From an uncultured Dehalococcoidia bacterium (lineage in GTDB: Bacteria; Chloroflexota; Dehalococcoidia; Lucifugimonadales; UBA1123), in NCBI GenBank assembly GCA_958296105.1, contig OY282441.1, positions 2,811,800 through 2,875,799 of the forward strand: 64,000 bases of DNA, written 5' to 3'. How positions within the stretch are numbered: the first letter of the stretch is position 1; the number at the start of each line of letters is the position of its first letter. Below are positions 17,630 to 26,162 of the stretch, one piece after another. Made by a program: the position numbers and the translations under genes. The notes beneath the pieces are model-generated. The model was given only the letters and a program-made list of their open reading frames with translations, made no database searches and was not told where the DNA came from.

Positions 17630-18070
17630 CGCCAGCTTCGCCCCTATTGGGGATGGCTCGCCTCCTGAGATTGGCGGACTGGCGCATTGTCTCCCTCGAA
17701 GCCCTCGCTCGAAGCCTTCGATTGCGCTCCTCGGTCCGGCTTTGGCGGCTTATCCTTCCTCACTTCTCACTCCCTGGAAGATCGCGGTGGCGAATTTTGG
17801 CTGGGCGTGGACTCGACTAGATACGATCAGACTGCTATCATACCTTTGGCTCATTTGGGTGAACAGCCATCGAGCCTCTTGGCTGCGACGTGTGCCTACT
17901 GGCGCCAGCGCGCTGACGGGCGAGCTTCAGGAATTGCCGTAAAAATTCTTTGAGCAAGCCCTATGCTTAGCTTGCGCCTTGTGATAGGGTTACAGACGCC
18001 TTGAAACAGTGAGGCATTCACACTGTTCACTTGTCAAAACTTGTCAACCTGAAGGAGGGAGACACTCAGC
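17630..18070. other. 440-base intergenic region with repeats before a secreted-protein gene
   Basis: No convincing gene is seen. At 18005-18027 a perfect inverted repeat AACAGTG / CACTGTT has a 9-base spacer. At 18029-18047 ACTTGTCAA occurs twice, exactly 10 bases apart (one helical turn). CTCGAAGCC words are repeated near 17696-17716. These lie within 70 bases of the next gene's start, which follows an AAGGAGG ribosome site, and look like a regulated leader. A protein-DNA interaction is inference. Confidence 0.5.
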
Positions 18071-19291
18071 ATGTTCAGGTCTAAGTTCCTTCTAGTCTTG
18101 GCGCTCTTGCTCGTAGTTGCGGTACCTATGACCGTAACAGTAGTCGAGGCGCAGACACCGCAACTTGGCGAAGGCACCGCAGTCATGTTCAATGATATGG
18201 GTGTGAACGACGGTGTCAAAATCAGTCTGTCCGGCGTGACCGTTCCGCCGGACGGCGAAGAATACGTAGCGTGGCTCGTGGCGGACGAGCAGTCTGGATT
18301 CCTCAAACTGGGTGTCTTGACTGTGGCTGCTGACGGCAGCGTCAGCCACACCTATAACAGCAGCTCGGAAGGCTACACTGGCGACAACCTCCTTCAGAGC
18401 TACAACGGCTGGGTGATCTCCATCGAAGCCGCCGGCTCCGACTTGAGCGAGCCCTCGAATCGAGGCGTGGTCGTCCACATCTTCGACGAAGACACGATCA
18501 CTCAGCTCAGAATGCTCGACCGTTCGCTAAAGGGCGCTTCGACTCAGGTCGCCACTGCCTTGCAGCACGCCAATCTGGCGAAGTCCTCCGTTACTCTGGA
18601 AGACTTGAGGATGCACGCGCATCACGTCATCAACATCATCGAGGGCAGGGACGGGCCCAATTACGACGCCAGTCACGGCGACCCGGGCGATGGCGCTGGC
18701 ATTCTCACGCACGTCGCCTCCGCGCTGTCCGCCGGAACCCCCCTCATCTCGGCGTCCGACAGGGTTCTTGCCTCCCACAGCGCATCCAGCACCATTCTGG
18801 TGCGCAACTCCCAGCAGTGGTCGGAGAGTGCAGTAGCCTCTGCCCAGCTTGCGATCTCCCAAGACGACCCCACTATCGCCAAGCTGTTCATCGGGCCGGG
18901 CGGCTCCACCGTCATCAGCCTTATCGAAGCCGCGTCCGCTGGATACGACACCGACGGCGACGGTGAGATCCAAGACGCGGACGAAGGCGGATTGATACTG
19001 GCAGCGGACAACCTGCGGATGGCCGCCACCCTGTCCGCCAGTCCCGGCATGTTACCAGTAATAGCCACGCCCACGCCGTTGCCCACGCCCACGCCGGTGG
19101 CTACAGCAACGCCGGTGCCCCCCACGCCCACGCCGGTGCCGCTGCTTCAGCCCACAGCGCCGGGCCTGCCCGGAGTTGGCGACTCCACGCCGGGCGTGGC
19201 GCAGCTGGCGCTCCTCGCATCGTTGGCGCTGCTGGTCATAGGCGCAGGCCTGACCGTAGTCAGAACCCGCAGAGCGAGACCGCGCGCCTAG
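18071..19291 (+). CDS. secreted, membrane-anchored protein with RskA-like domain and Thr-Pro stalk
   Basis: The 406-residue protein begins with a signal peptide (residues 1-28, ending VEAQ). The region at about 40-100 (VKISLSGVTVPPDGEEYVAWLVADEQSGFLKLGVLTVAADGSVSHTY) resembles the extracytoplasmic domain of anti-sigma-K factors. A helical region with HAHHVINIIEG follows, then a DTDGDGEIQDAD calcium-loop-like motif near 297-308. A TP-rich stalk (about 330-360), one C-terminal membrane span and a basic tail (RTRRARPRA) complete it. It lacks the cytoplasmic sigma-binding domain of true anti-sigma factors. A strong terminator follows. It may be a target or surface sensor of the preceding sigma factor. 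Confidence 0.8.
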   Translation: MFRSKFLLVLALLLVVAVPMTVTVVEAQTPQLGEGTAVMFNDMGVNDGVKISLSGVTVPPDGEEYVAWLVADEQSGFLKLGVLTVAADGSVSHTYNSSSEGYTGDNLLQSYNGWVISIEAAGSDLSEPSNRGVVVHIFDEDTITQLRMLDRSLKGASTQVATALQHANLAKSSVTLEDLRMHAHHVINIIEGRDGPNYDASHGDPGDGAGILTHVASALSAGTPLISASDRVLASHSASSTILVRNSQQWSESAVASAQLAISQDDPTIAKLFIGPGGSTVISLIEAASAGYDTDGDGEIQDADEGGLILAADNLRMAATLSASPGMLPVIATPTPLPTPTPVATATPVPPTPTPVPLLQPTAPGLPGVGDSTPGVAQLALLASLALLVIGAGLTVVRTRRARPRA

Positions 19292-19320
19292 CCTAGATAG
19301 GCATAGTTCGGAAGAGTAAG

Positions 19321-19358
19321 ACAGGCCCCGCAGGGATTCTGCGGGGCCTGTTTCGTTT
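19321..19358 (+). terminator. strong intrinsic terminator
   Basis: The 12-bp perfect stem CAGGCCCCGCAG (19322-19333) / CTGCGGGGCCTG (19339-19350) has a 5-base loop and is followed by TTTCGTTT. It lies 30 bases after the stop of the secreted-protein gene. Confidence 0.93.
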
Positions 19359-19456
19359 GCTTGGAAACTGTGCCGCTGGTACGCTGCATCTGTGCGGCGC
19401 GCCGATGACCGCCATTCACTGCAAGGCTGCGCCGCGCTCGGCGCGGATGCTGTTCT

Positions 19457-19551
19457 CACAGAGCGGCGCTAGCCGCCGCCTTCGGGAGGGCAGACTTGCG
19501 GCAGTCCCAGCAGCGCGGCAGTTCTGACCCACACAGCGGCGTTAGCCGCCG
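19457..19551. repeat. duplicated 3' end of moaA, 73-base offset
   Basis: The 22-base sequence at 19530-19551, which includes the moaA stop and last codons (Gly-Gly), recurs at 19457-19478 with two mismatches. The offset is exactly 73 bases. The rest of the 19359-19541 gap holds only GC-rich repeated words (GCGCGGC) and no gene. Confidence 0.55.
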
Positions 19552-20573
19552 ATGTGATACATCTCCACCTTTCGGCGCGGCTCGTCTGTGAACATCGTCC
19601 TGATCTCAGAGTACCTGTCTTCCCGAACGCTCCATATGTCGCGGATCATGGATTCGAGCGTCTCGTCGCTCGCCCCGGATCGAAGAGGCGTCCGAAGGTC
19701 TCTTCCCGAATCGGCGAACAGGCACGTCACGAAGTCGCCCTCTGGAGACAGCCGCATTCTCGTACAGTCGCCGCAGAAGGGCTTGGTGACTGAGGCTATC
19801 ACGCCGATCTCGCCCTCGCCGTCCGCGAACCTGTATCGCCGCGCCACCTCTCCCCGGTAGTTGGCGTCCACCGGTTCGAGCGGCATCTCCGCCCCGATCC
19901 GCGCCACTATCTCGTCCGCCGGCACCACGTCGTCCATCTTCCAGCCGTTGAGCGTTCCCACGTCCATGTACTCGATGAATCGGACTATGTGACCGCGCTC
20001 CTTGGCGAACCGCGCCAGATCGACCATAGTATGGTCGTTGACGCCCCGCTGAGCCACGGCGTTGATCTTGATTGGCGCGAAGCCCGCCGCCTGCGCTGCT
20101 TCCAAGCCTTCGAGAACGCGCTTGGTGTCGAAGCTGCGCCCGTTCATGTGCCTGAACACCTCGTCATCGAGCGAGTCCAGGCTGACCGTGATGCGCCGAA
20201 GTCCAGCGTCCTTCAGCTTCTGGGCGAACTGTGGAAGCAGGTAGCCGTTGGTGGTCATCGTAAGGTCCTCGATACCCTCGACCCGTGACAGCATACCCAC
20301 GAGGCTGTCCACTTGCGCGCGTACCAGCGGCTCGCCGCCGGTCACACGCACCTTGACCACGCCCAGACGCGCCAAGATGCCCGTCAGCCGCGTTATCTCC
20401 TCGAAGGTGAGCAGCGACTCGCGCGGCAAGAACTGGTAACGCTCCCCGTATATCTCAGCGGGCATACAGTACGGACAGCGGAAGTTGCACCTGTCCGTTA
20501 CCGAGATTCGCAGGTCTCGCAGGGGTCTTCTGAACCTGTCCAGAAGCGTGGCGGAAGTGGTTTCAGTGTTCAT
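19542..20573 (-). CDS. moaA: GTP 3',8-cyclase MoaA (molybdenum cofactor biosynthesis)
   Basis: The 343-residue radical-SAM enzyme makes (8S)-3',8-cyclo-GTP, the first step of molybdopterin synthesis. The N-terminal SAM cluster motif is C29-x3-C33-x2-C36 in TDRCNFRCPYCMP. A second 4Fe-4S site is formed by CGDCTRMRLS plus a later Cys in FVTCLF, the GTP-binding cluster. VRVTGGEPLVR and the invariant C-terminal Gly-Gly are present. No other mo- genes are in the window. A TATAAT lies only 7 bases before the ATG, suggesting a leaderless mRNA. Confidence 0.97.
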   Translation of the reverse strand: MNTETTSATLLDRFRRPLRDLRISVTDRCNFRCPYCMPAEIYGERYQFLPRESLLTFEEITRLTGILARLGVVKVRVTGGEPLVRAQVDSLVGMLSRVEGIEDLTMTTNGYLLPQFAQKLKDAGLRRITVSLDSLDDEVFRHMNGRSFDTKRVLEGLEAAQAAGFAPIKINAVAQRGVNDHTMVDLARFAKERGHIVRFIEYMDVGTLNGWKMDDVVPADEIVARIGAEMPLEPVDANYRGEVARRYRFADGEGEIGVIASVTKPFCGDCTRMRLSPEGDFVTCLFADSGRDLRTPLRSGASDETLESMIRDIWSVREDRYSEIRTMFTDEPRRKVEMYHIGG

Positions 20574-20580
20574 AGCCCCT

Positions 20581-20586
20581 ATTATA
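20581..20586 (-). promoter_or_regulatory. -10 hexamer for a leaderless moaA transcript
   Basis: A perfect TATAAT on the minus strand lies in the 24-base gap between rdgB and moaA, 7 bases before the moaA ATG. Transcription would start at or within a base or two of the start codon. No ribosome-binding site is present, consistent with a leaderless mRNA. Confidence 0.6.
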
Positions 20587-20597
20587 CAGCCGATGAC

Positions 20598-21203
20598 CTA
20601 CCGATGCCTCGACCGCAGCGCGCGTGCAGCCTTTTTCACGGCTTCGGATCTGTGGCTCACGCGGTTCTTCGTCTCCGGCGGCAGCTCCGCCATCGTCATG
20701 CCTAGTTCGGTGAAGTGAAAGATCGGGTCGTACCCGAAGCCGTTGAGTCCGCGAGGCTCGGAGACGATGCGCCCCTCGCAGCTTCCCGAATACAGCTCCG
20801 TCCTGCGGCGCGGCGCGGCTATGGCGATCACGCATCGGAATCGCGCGCTCCTATCCTGCGGCGCGGCGTCCCCCAGATTTCGCAGAAGAGCATCCACCCG
20901 CTGCGCGTCTGTGGCGTCCGCCCCCGCGTACCGCGCTGAGCGAACCCCCGGCTCGCCTCCGAGCGCGTCCACCTCCAGCCCGGAGTCGTCGGCGAGCGTC
21001 AGCAGACCGCTCAGCTTGCAGTAAGCCTCCGCCTTGAGCGCGGCGTTCTCTTCGAACGTCCGCCCCGTCTCCTCGACCTCGCGGAGGATGCCCACGTCGT
21101 CCAGCGATACCAGCTCGTGGGGCAGATCCCCCAGCAGCTCCGAAAGCTCTCTCAGCTTGCCCGCGTTGCGCGTTGCTATCAGCAGCTTCGACCTGTCCGA
21201 CAA
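20598..21203 (-). CDS. rdgB: XTP/dITP diphosphatase (RdgB/HAM1 family)
   Basis: The 201-residue pyrophosphatase cleans non-canonical purine triphosphates (XTP, dITP, ITP). Diagnostic motifs are LLIATRNAGKLRELSELL at the N-terminus, TFEENAALKAEAYCKLSGLLTLADDSGLEVDALGGEPGVRSARYAG, and GFGYDPIFHFTELGMTMAELPPETKNRVSHRSEA. The best start is TTG 21203, which has GGGGAG 8 bases upstream and sits directly before the conserved N-terminus; an ATG-like start 38 codons earlier would add a non-conserved stretch inside the direct repeats. It ends 24 bases before moaA, which has its own -10. Confidence 0.93.
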   Translation of the reverse strand: MSDRSKLLIATRNAGKLRELSELLGDLPHELVSLDDVGILREVEETGRTFEENAALKAEAYCKLSGLLTLADDSGLEVDALGGEPGVRSARYAGADATDAQRVDALLRNLGDAAPQDRSARFRCVIAIAAPRRRTELYSGSCEGRIVSEPRGLNGFGYDPIFHFTELGMTMAELPPETKNRVSHRSEAVKKAARALRSRHR

Positions 21204-21232
21204 CGGCAAATCTCCCCAGTCCAGACTAGGCT

Positions 21233-21337
21233 GAAGTGTACCAAATCCAGCGCCGCTTGCGAGCTCGCTCCCAGAGGTGATCGGAGACCCCGCGCAGATA
21301 GAGTCGAAGTGTACCAAATCCAGCGCCGCTTGCGAGC
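21233..21337. repeat. 32-bp exact direct repeat pair between divergent rdgB and CoA-transferase genes
   Basis: The same 32 bases (beginning GAAGTGTACCAAATCCAGCG) occur at 21233-21264 and 21306-21337, offset by 73 bases. They sit in the divergent control region between rdgB (TTG start at 21203) and the CoA-transferase gene (TTG start at 21403). On the minus strand each copy contains TTGGTACACTTC, a possible -10 region (TACACT). This may be a duplicated promoter or operator. Confidence 0.7.
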
Positions 21338-21402
21338 GCGGCTCTCGCTGCCTGCTCCGCTATTTGCCAAATGGTGTTACAATTCCGCGAGGAGGTGGCG
21401 AC

Positions 21403-22500
21403 TTGCCGGGCGCGCTTTCACCATATCGAATCATCGAACTCGGAGACCATCCAGCCGTGGCCGTTCTCGGAATGCTGCTCGCCGATCAGGGCGCGGACGT
21501 GATCAAGGTCGAGATGCCGCATGGCGACCCGCTGCGCGGCTCCCCAGTGTTCTCGGTCTGGAACAGGGGCAAGAAGTCAGTCTCGATAGACCCCGACGAC
21601 GTGGAATGCTCGCGGCTGCTCGGCGGGCTGCTCGCAGACTCGGACGTAGTTATCGAGAGCTTCGAGAACGGAGCAAACCCTTTCGGCGTCGACCCCGTCG
21701 CGGCTCGCCGCATTCGCAGCTGCATAATCTACCTGACGCTTCCCGGATTTGGGCGCGGACACCCTCAGCGGCAGCTGCCCGGCCACGAGCTGCTGATCTC
21801 CGCCTCGACTGGAGTATATGCGGACCGCAGCCCGGACGGCGCAGAGGGCGCGAGCTTCATCGCGCTCCCATACGCCAGCATCTTCGGGGCGATGGTCGCC
21901 GCGCCCGCTGTCGCTGCCGCGCTGTTCCACAGGGCGCGTGGCGGCGGCGGGCAGGACATCGAGGTTCCTCTGTACGATGCGATGTTCACCGCTATGGGAT
22001 CGGCGCTCGTCCGCAGACCGGACGTCCCCGCCCCGTCGAGGACGGTCTCGCCGGCAATCGCCAGATTCTATCGCTGCAAGGATGGACGCTGGATCAACCT
22101 CAACGCCGCCTACGAGCGCTCGCTGATGCCGCTGCTGGACGCGCTTGGACATCCCGACTGGTACGCCCCGCTCACCGACGATCGCCTGTACCAGAACGCG
22201 GAGGAGCGCGAGGAGTGGGCAGCGCGGTTCTCTGCTGCGTGGCTGGACCGCGCAGCCATCGAGTGGGAAGACATCATGGCGGAGGCGGGCGTTCCGCTCA
22301 CCATGTGCCGAACCCTGCGCGAGTGGATGGAGACCGAACACGCATGGGAATCCGGCGCGGTCGTGGAGATCCAAGACCCCGCCTTCGGCCCCATGCGTCA
22401 GGTGGGCATACAGGTCACGCTGAGCGACGCGCCCGGCTCGCTCAGCGCCGCCGCGCCTTCGCTTGGCGAGCATAACCAGACGGTATTAGAGGGGAAATAG
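21403..22500 (+). CDS. family III CoA-transferase homologue, probable non-catalytic subunit
   Basis: The 365-residue CaiB/BaiF-type protein has MLLADQGADVIKVEMPHGDPLRG near residues 24-46 and ARGGGGQDIEVPLYDAM after residue 180. Where family members have the catalytic Asp before the helical LAALxxR segment, this protein reads IALPYASIFG (about residues 153-162), with no Asp. The start is taken as TTG 21403, which follows GAGGAGGTGGCGAC. Two bases after its stop a second, intact CoA-transferase gene starts, so the pair could form a heteromer like BbsEF, in which one subunit lacks the active residue. Confidence 0.87.
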   Translation: MPGALSPYRIIELGDHPAVAVLGMLLADQGADVIKVEMPHGDPLRGSPVFSVWNRGKKSVSIDPDDVECSRLLGGLLADSDVVIESFENGANPFGVDPVAARRIRSCIIYLTLPGFGRGHPQRQLPGHELLISASTGVYADRSPDGAEGASFIALPYASIFGAMVAAPAVAAALFHRARGGGGQDIEVPLYDAMFTAMGSALVRRPDVPAPSRTVSPAIARFYRCKDGRWINLNAAYERSLMPLLDALGHPDWYAPLTDDRLYQNAEEREEWAARFSAAWLDRAAIEWEDIMAEAGVPLTMCRTLREWMETEHAWESGAVVEIQDPAFGPMRQVGIQVTLSDAPGSLSAAAPSLGEHNQTVLEGK

Positions 22501-22502
22501 CT

Positions 22503-23651
22503 ATGCGCGGCGCGCTCGATGGAATAAGAGTCCTGGACCTCTGCATAATCCTCGCAGGCCCAACCTGCGGACGCACCCTGTCGGAGTACGGGGCAGAGGT
22601 CATCAAGGTGGATCCCGAGCATCGCGCCCCCAGCCTCACCCCGTGGCTGGACGTGGGACGCGGCAAGCGAAGCATATGCCTGAACATCGCCAAAGACGCC
22701 GGCCTGAATGCCTTTCTGCGCTTGGCGGACACGGCGGACGTGATTCTTCAGGGCTTCCGCAAGGGCGTTGCCGAGCGTCTCGGAATAGGATACGAGCAGA
22801 TCAGCGAGCGCAACCCCGCCATCGTCTACGCCTCCATAAACGCATTCGGGCAGAACGGGCCTTGGGCTGCGCGCCCGGGCTTCGACCAGAACGCGCAGGC
22901 GGCAACCGGAATGCAGCTTCGCAACGGCGGCCCGGAAGGTGAGCCTGCGCCTCCCCCGTACACCTTCAACGACTACGGAACCGGCGTCATGGCGGCATAC
23001 GGCGTTATGATGGCGCTGCTGGAGCGCGAGCGCACGGGCAGGGGACAGAAGATAGACACCGCGCTGTCCCACACCGCATCCACCTTCTCGTCCGCGTACA
23101 TGGTGGACTGCGAAGGGTTCGAGCCGAACGAGATCTCAGGCGCGCAGGCTAAGGGAAGCGCCCCCCTGTCGAGGCTGTACCAGACTTCGGACGGCTGGCT
23201 TGCGCTGTCCGCAGAGCGCGGCGGCGATCAGCGGCGGCTGGCGAAGCTGGAGCCGTTTCAGCGCGTAGCCGACTTCGCAGACGCCGCCCACGACGCCGCC
23301 CACATGGAGGCGGTGTTCGCCTCGCGCTCGACTTCGGAGTGGGTGGAGCTTCTGGCGGAAGTCGGCGTCCCCGCCGCCGCCAATCGCGCTTTGGACGAAG
23401 TGAGGTCAGACCCCTACGGCAGAGAGCGCGGCTTGATCGTCTCGGCTCGCCACCCATCGTTCGGCAGAGTCGAACACGGCGCAGCCGCCCAGCGGATGAG
23501 CGCGACCCCAGTCATATCTGGCGCGTCCCCCGCGTTCGGCGGCGACACGGAGGCGGTTCTGACCGAGCTTGGCTTCACCGCCCGCGAAATCGAGGCGATG
23601 CGAGCGGACGGGGTGATACCCGAGTCCGCCGAGGGCATCCCGCTGGCGTGA
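22503..23651 (+). CDS. family III CoA-transferase (CaiB/BaiF type), catalytic
   Basis: The 382-residue cytoplasmic enzyme moves CoA between carboxylic acids through an aspartyl-CoA intermediate. It has the family's N-terminal GIRVLDLCIILAGPTCGRTLSEYGAEVIKVD, INAFGQNGPWAARPGFD near residues 112-128, the expected catalytic Asp157 in TFNDYGTGVMAAYGVMMALLERERTGRGQKID, and a C-terminal PAFGGDTEAVLTELGF typical of the fold. It lies 2 bases downstream of the degenerate paralogue, so they form an operon. Substrate is unknown. Its stop lies 4 bases from the stop of a convergent lyase gene. Confidence 0.92.
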   Translation: MRGALDGIRVLDLCIILAGPTCGRTLSEYGAEVIKVDPEHRAPSLTPWLDVGRGKRSICLNIAKDAGLNAFLRLADTADVILQGFRKGVAERLGIGYEQISERNPAIVYASINAFGQNGPWAARPGFDQNAQAATGMQLRNGGPEGEPAPPPYTFNDYGTGVMAAYGVMMALLERERTGRGQKIDTALSHTASTFSSAYMVDCEGFEPNEISGAQAKGSAPLSRLYQTSDGWLALSAERGGDQRRLAKLEPFQRVADFADAAHDAAHMEAVFASRSTSEWVELLAEVGVPAAANRALDEVRSDPYGRERGLIVSARHPSFGRVEHGAAAQRMSATPVISGASPAFGGDTEAVLTELGFTAREIEAMRADGVIPESAEGIPLA

Positions 23652-23655
23652 GCGG

Positions 23656-25014
23656 CTAGGACGTCCCCAGATCCGCCGCCACTTCTCTGGCGCGCGCCGC
23701 GAACCGCTCGGCGAGCAGACTGCTGGCTCCTGTGTAGCGCGTCGGGTCGAGCAGAGACCGAATCTGTTCGGCGTCCATGTTCTCGGTCACGTCCCTCACC
23801 TCCCCCAGCGCGTCCGTGAACGACTTCCCCTCGACTACGGACGCTTGCGCCGCATCGTAGATCGCGTCGTGCGCGCGCTGGCGTCCGATGCGGCGTCCAA
23901 GCTCCAGCATCAGCGCCTCGGACATGATCAGCCCGCCCGAAAGATCCAGGTTGCGCCGCATCCTGTCCGGAAAGACCCGTATGCCGCTGAACAGCTCGAT
24001 CATGTACTGAAGAACGTCCCCAGTCAGAACCGCCGTCTGCGTCAGCGCCCTGTCCATCATCACGCTGTTGGCGCGGTCGGCTTCGTGTTCGGTCATCATC
24101 GCTTCCAGCGCGAGCGGAACGAGCGCGCGAACCTGCGCCGCCGCCGCCACTATGTCTTGGCTCAGCTTGGGGTTGCGCTTCTGCGGCATGGTGCTGGAGC
24201 CGACCGTGCCGGGCGGCACCGGCTCCTCCACTTCGGCGAACTCCTGCTTCATCAGCGTATACACCTCGCGCCCGATCTTCGAGCAGGTGGCAGAGAGCAT
24301 CCCCAGGATCGTCACGTACTCGCACAGGTGATCAGCCGTAGTGCGCGAGGGCATGGACATCGGCGGCATGTCCAGCTTTTCGGCCATTCTGTCCTGCACG
24401 TCCAGCCCGATCTCACCGAGCGAGCCGAGCGTTCCCGCCCCGCCGCCGAGCATCGCCACGAACACCCTGCCCTCGCATCCCCTCAGCCGCTCCACGTGCC
24501 TGATCAGCTCGTCTATCCACACCCCCACCTTCAGTCCGAACGTGGCAGGCACCGCGTGCTGCCCGTGCGTGCGTCCGGGCAGCGCGTGGCTTTTCGTTCG
24601 CTCCGCCAAGTCTGCCAGCAGAGTCAGCGCGCGCCCGATCTGTGACAGGTAGATATGATGCGCCTTCCTCAGCTGAGCCAGCTTGCCTGTCTGAGTGATG
24701 TTCTGCGTGGTCGCGCCCCAGTGGACATAGCCGCCGGCGTCGCCTTCGCACACGCGATCCAGCTCCCAGATCAGCGGAACCAGCCCATGCCCCGTTCGCG
24801 CCAGCCCCTCGTCGATCGCGTCTCTGTCCAGATATTCCAGCCTGCACCTGCGGCTGATCTCGTCCGCCGCCTCCGCCGGAATCACCCCCAGCTCCGCCTC
24901 GGCCTGCGCGAGCGCGGCTTCCACGTCCAGCCAGGACTGAAGACGCTGCTCATCCGAGAACAGCGCCCTTATGCCCGCGTCCTCCATTCTCAGCGCGGTC
25001 GGTTCTTGCTGCAT
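23656..25014 (-). CDS. fumarase/aspartase superfamily lyase (adenylosuccinate lyase / carboxymuconate cycloisomerase type)
   Basis: The 452-residue helical enzyme has the three superfamily regions: YVHWGATTQNITQTG near residues 96-110, GRTHGQHAVPATFG near 147-160, and the signature GSSTMPQKRNP near 273-283. The superfamily carries out beta-elimination or its reverse on succinyl-type substrates. Both PurB and PcaB-like enzymes fit. The neighbourhood (CoA-transferases, no purine genes) favours a catabolic role, but purine synthesis cannot be excluded. A small gene lies just upstream on the same strand. Confidence 0.88.
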   Translation of the reverse strand: MQQEPTALRMEDAGIRALFSDEQRLQSWLDVEAALAQAEAELGVIPAEAADEISRRCRLEYLDRDAIDEGLARTGHGLVPLIWELDRVCEGDAGGYVHWGATTQNITQTGKLAQLRKAHHIYLSQIGRALTLLADLAERTKSHALPGRTHGQHAVPATFGLKVGVWIDELIRHVERLRGCEGRVFVAMLGGGAGTLGSLGEIGLDVQDRMAEKLDMPPMSMPSRTTADHLCEYVTILGMLSATCSKIGREVYTLMKQEFAEVEEPVPPGTVGSSTMPQKRNPKLSQDIVAAAAQVRALVPLALEAMMTEHEADRANSVMMDRALTQTAVLTGDVLQYMIELFSGIRVFPDRMRRNLDLSGGLIMSEALMLELGRRIGRQRAHDAIYDAAQASVVEGKSFTDALGEVRDVTENMDAEQIRSLLDPTRYTGASSLLAERFAARAREVAADLGTS

Positions 25015-25048
25015 ACTCTCTCTCTCCTCCCCTAACGATTCGCTGACT

Positions 25049-25267
25049 CTACGCGCCCCTGCGCCCGGAAAGCCTGGCGCAGGCCAGCATACCCAGTATG
25101 AACAGCCTGATCTTGGTCCAGCGGCTGACGTGGTGCTGCCACGCCGCGCTCATCAGCGCGTTGACGAGGTACTCTTCCTCCGAATGCCAAGCGTATGACC
25201 CCGCGCCGCCGATATCGAAATCCCGTGTCTGTATGTGCTGCATGTAGAATCCCCCCCGGAACATCAT
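25049..25267 (-). CDS. small hypothetical protein
   Basis: A 72-residue protein starting MMFRGGFYMQHIQTRD, not recognised. A His/Tyr/Trp-rich first half (DFDIGGAGSYAWHSEEEYLVNALMSAAWQHHVSRW) is followed by one short hydrophobic stretch (LFILGMLACARL) and a basic end. It ends 34 bases before the lyase gene on the same strand and may be co-transcribed. Ribosome site is weak. The rest of 25268-25415 shows no gene. Confidence 0.45.
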   Translation of the reverse strand: MMFRGGFYMQHIQTRDFDIGGAGSYAWHSEEEYLVNALMSAAWQHHVSRWTKIRLFILGMLACARLSGRRGA

Positions 25268-25415
25268 GCGATGCCAACTCTGAAAGTAGAGGGGAGAATG
25301 TTAAGCCTGCGCAATCGGACGCCGCCAGCCTGAGATTGGTCACGATTCGGGAAGTTCCCGATGGAAAGACAACCGTTCGGCGCGCGCGCTGAGACCGACC
25401 CGAAACAGCGCGGAA

Positions 25416-26060
25416 TCAGTCAAGGTGCGCCGCGTCGTTGAACCTGTTGATTCGCCACAAGCTCTGATTCCAGACAGACTGCCCGCCCGAATGCCAGTAG
25501 TCGACGTCTATGGCGAAGTCGAAGATGGCGGTGTTCTGGATGCTCAGCCCCCACAGGCGGCTCGCGTCCATCAGCCGAGCGAAGATCACCTGAATGATGC
25601 CGCCGTGCGAGACGATCAGAACTCGGTCATCGTTGGAGTGGTCGGCGATGACCCGATCCACCACGCGCCCGGCGCGCTCCATGCGCTGGGCGTAGCTCTC
25701 CGCCCCCTCCACGATGTCCATGTCGCGCATCGCCGAGAACTCGCGCGCCGTCTGCGGCATTCGCGTCTCGATCTCCTCCCACGTCATACCCGTGAATACG
25801 CCAACGTCCGTCTCCATCAGGTCGTCCCACGTGACTATGGGCATGTCCCAGTCGGCCGAGGCGATCCGCGCCGTCTCGTATGTGCGCTCGAGCGGGCTGG
25901 AGTACAGGCGCGTGGGACGGTAGCCCTCCTCGCGGAAGCGTTCGCGCAGGCGAGCCGCCTGCCCCCTGCCCGCGTCCGTGAGCGCCGTGTCGTCCCTGCC
26001 CTGCCAGCGGCCGGCGGCGTTGCCCGTACTCTGCGCGTGTCTGACGATAGTTAGTCTCAT
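25416..26060 (-). CDS. histidine phosphatase family protein (phosphoglycerate-mutase-like)
   Basis: The 214-residue cytoplasmic protein has the catalytic RHG-type motif at the N-terminus (LTIVRHAQSTGNAAGRWQG, phospho-accepting His8), the ALTDAGRGQAARLRERF segment, YSSPLERTYETA, and the second active-site His in VLIVSHGGIIQVIFARL. The family includes cofactor-dependent phosphoglycerate mutases, CobC and broad phosphatases; nothing here fixes the substrate. It is divergent from an MFS transporter gene. Confidence 0.9.
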   Translation of the reverse strand: MRLTIVRHAQSTGNAAGRWQGRDDTALTDAGRGQAARLRERFREEGYRPTRLYSSPLERTYETARIASADWDMPIVTWDDLMETDVGVFTGMTWEEIETRMPQTAREFSAMRDMDIVEGAESYAQRMERAGRVVDRVIADHSNDDRVLIVSHGGIIQVIFARLMDASRLWGLSIQNTAIFDFAIDVDYWHSGGQSVWNQSLWRINRFNDAAHLD

Positions 26061-26162
26061 AGCGCGTCCACTTCCGAATTGCCCGACTCGCGTCGGGGCT
26101 GTCGCCTCGTATTTCCGCTCTTATCCTAACATCCTGAGCGCAGACACTGTAAACTGGCGACA

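Noticed and set aside
17687-17953. Short overlapping frames in the gap after the sigma factor gene
   Set aside because: No ribosome site, family motif or consistent codon pattern; the two overlapping frames cannot both be real and neither is convincing.
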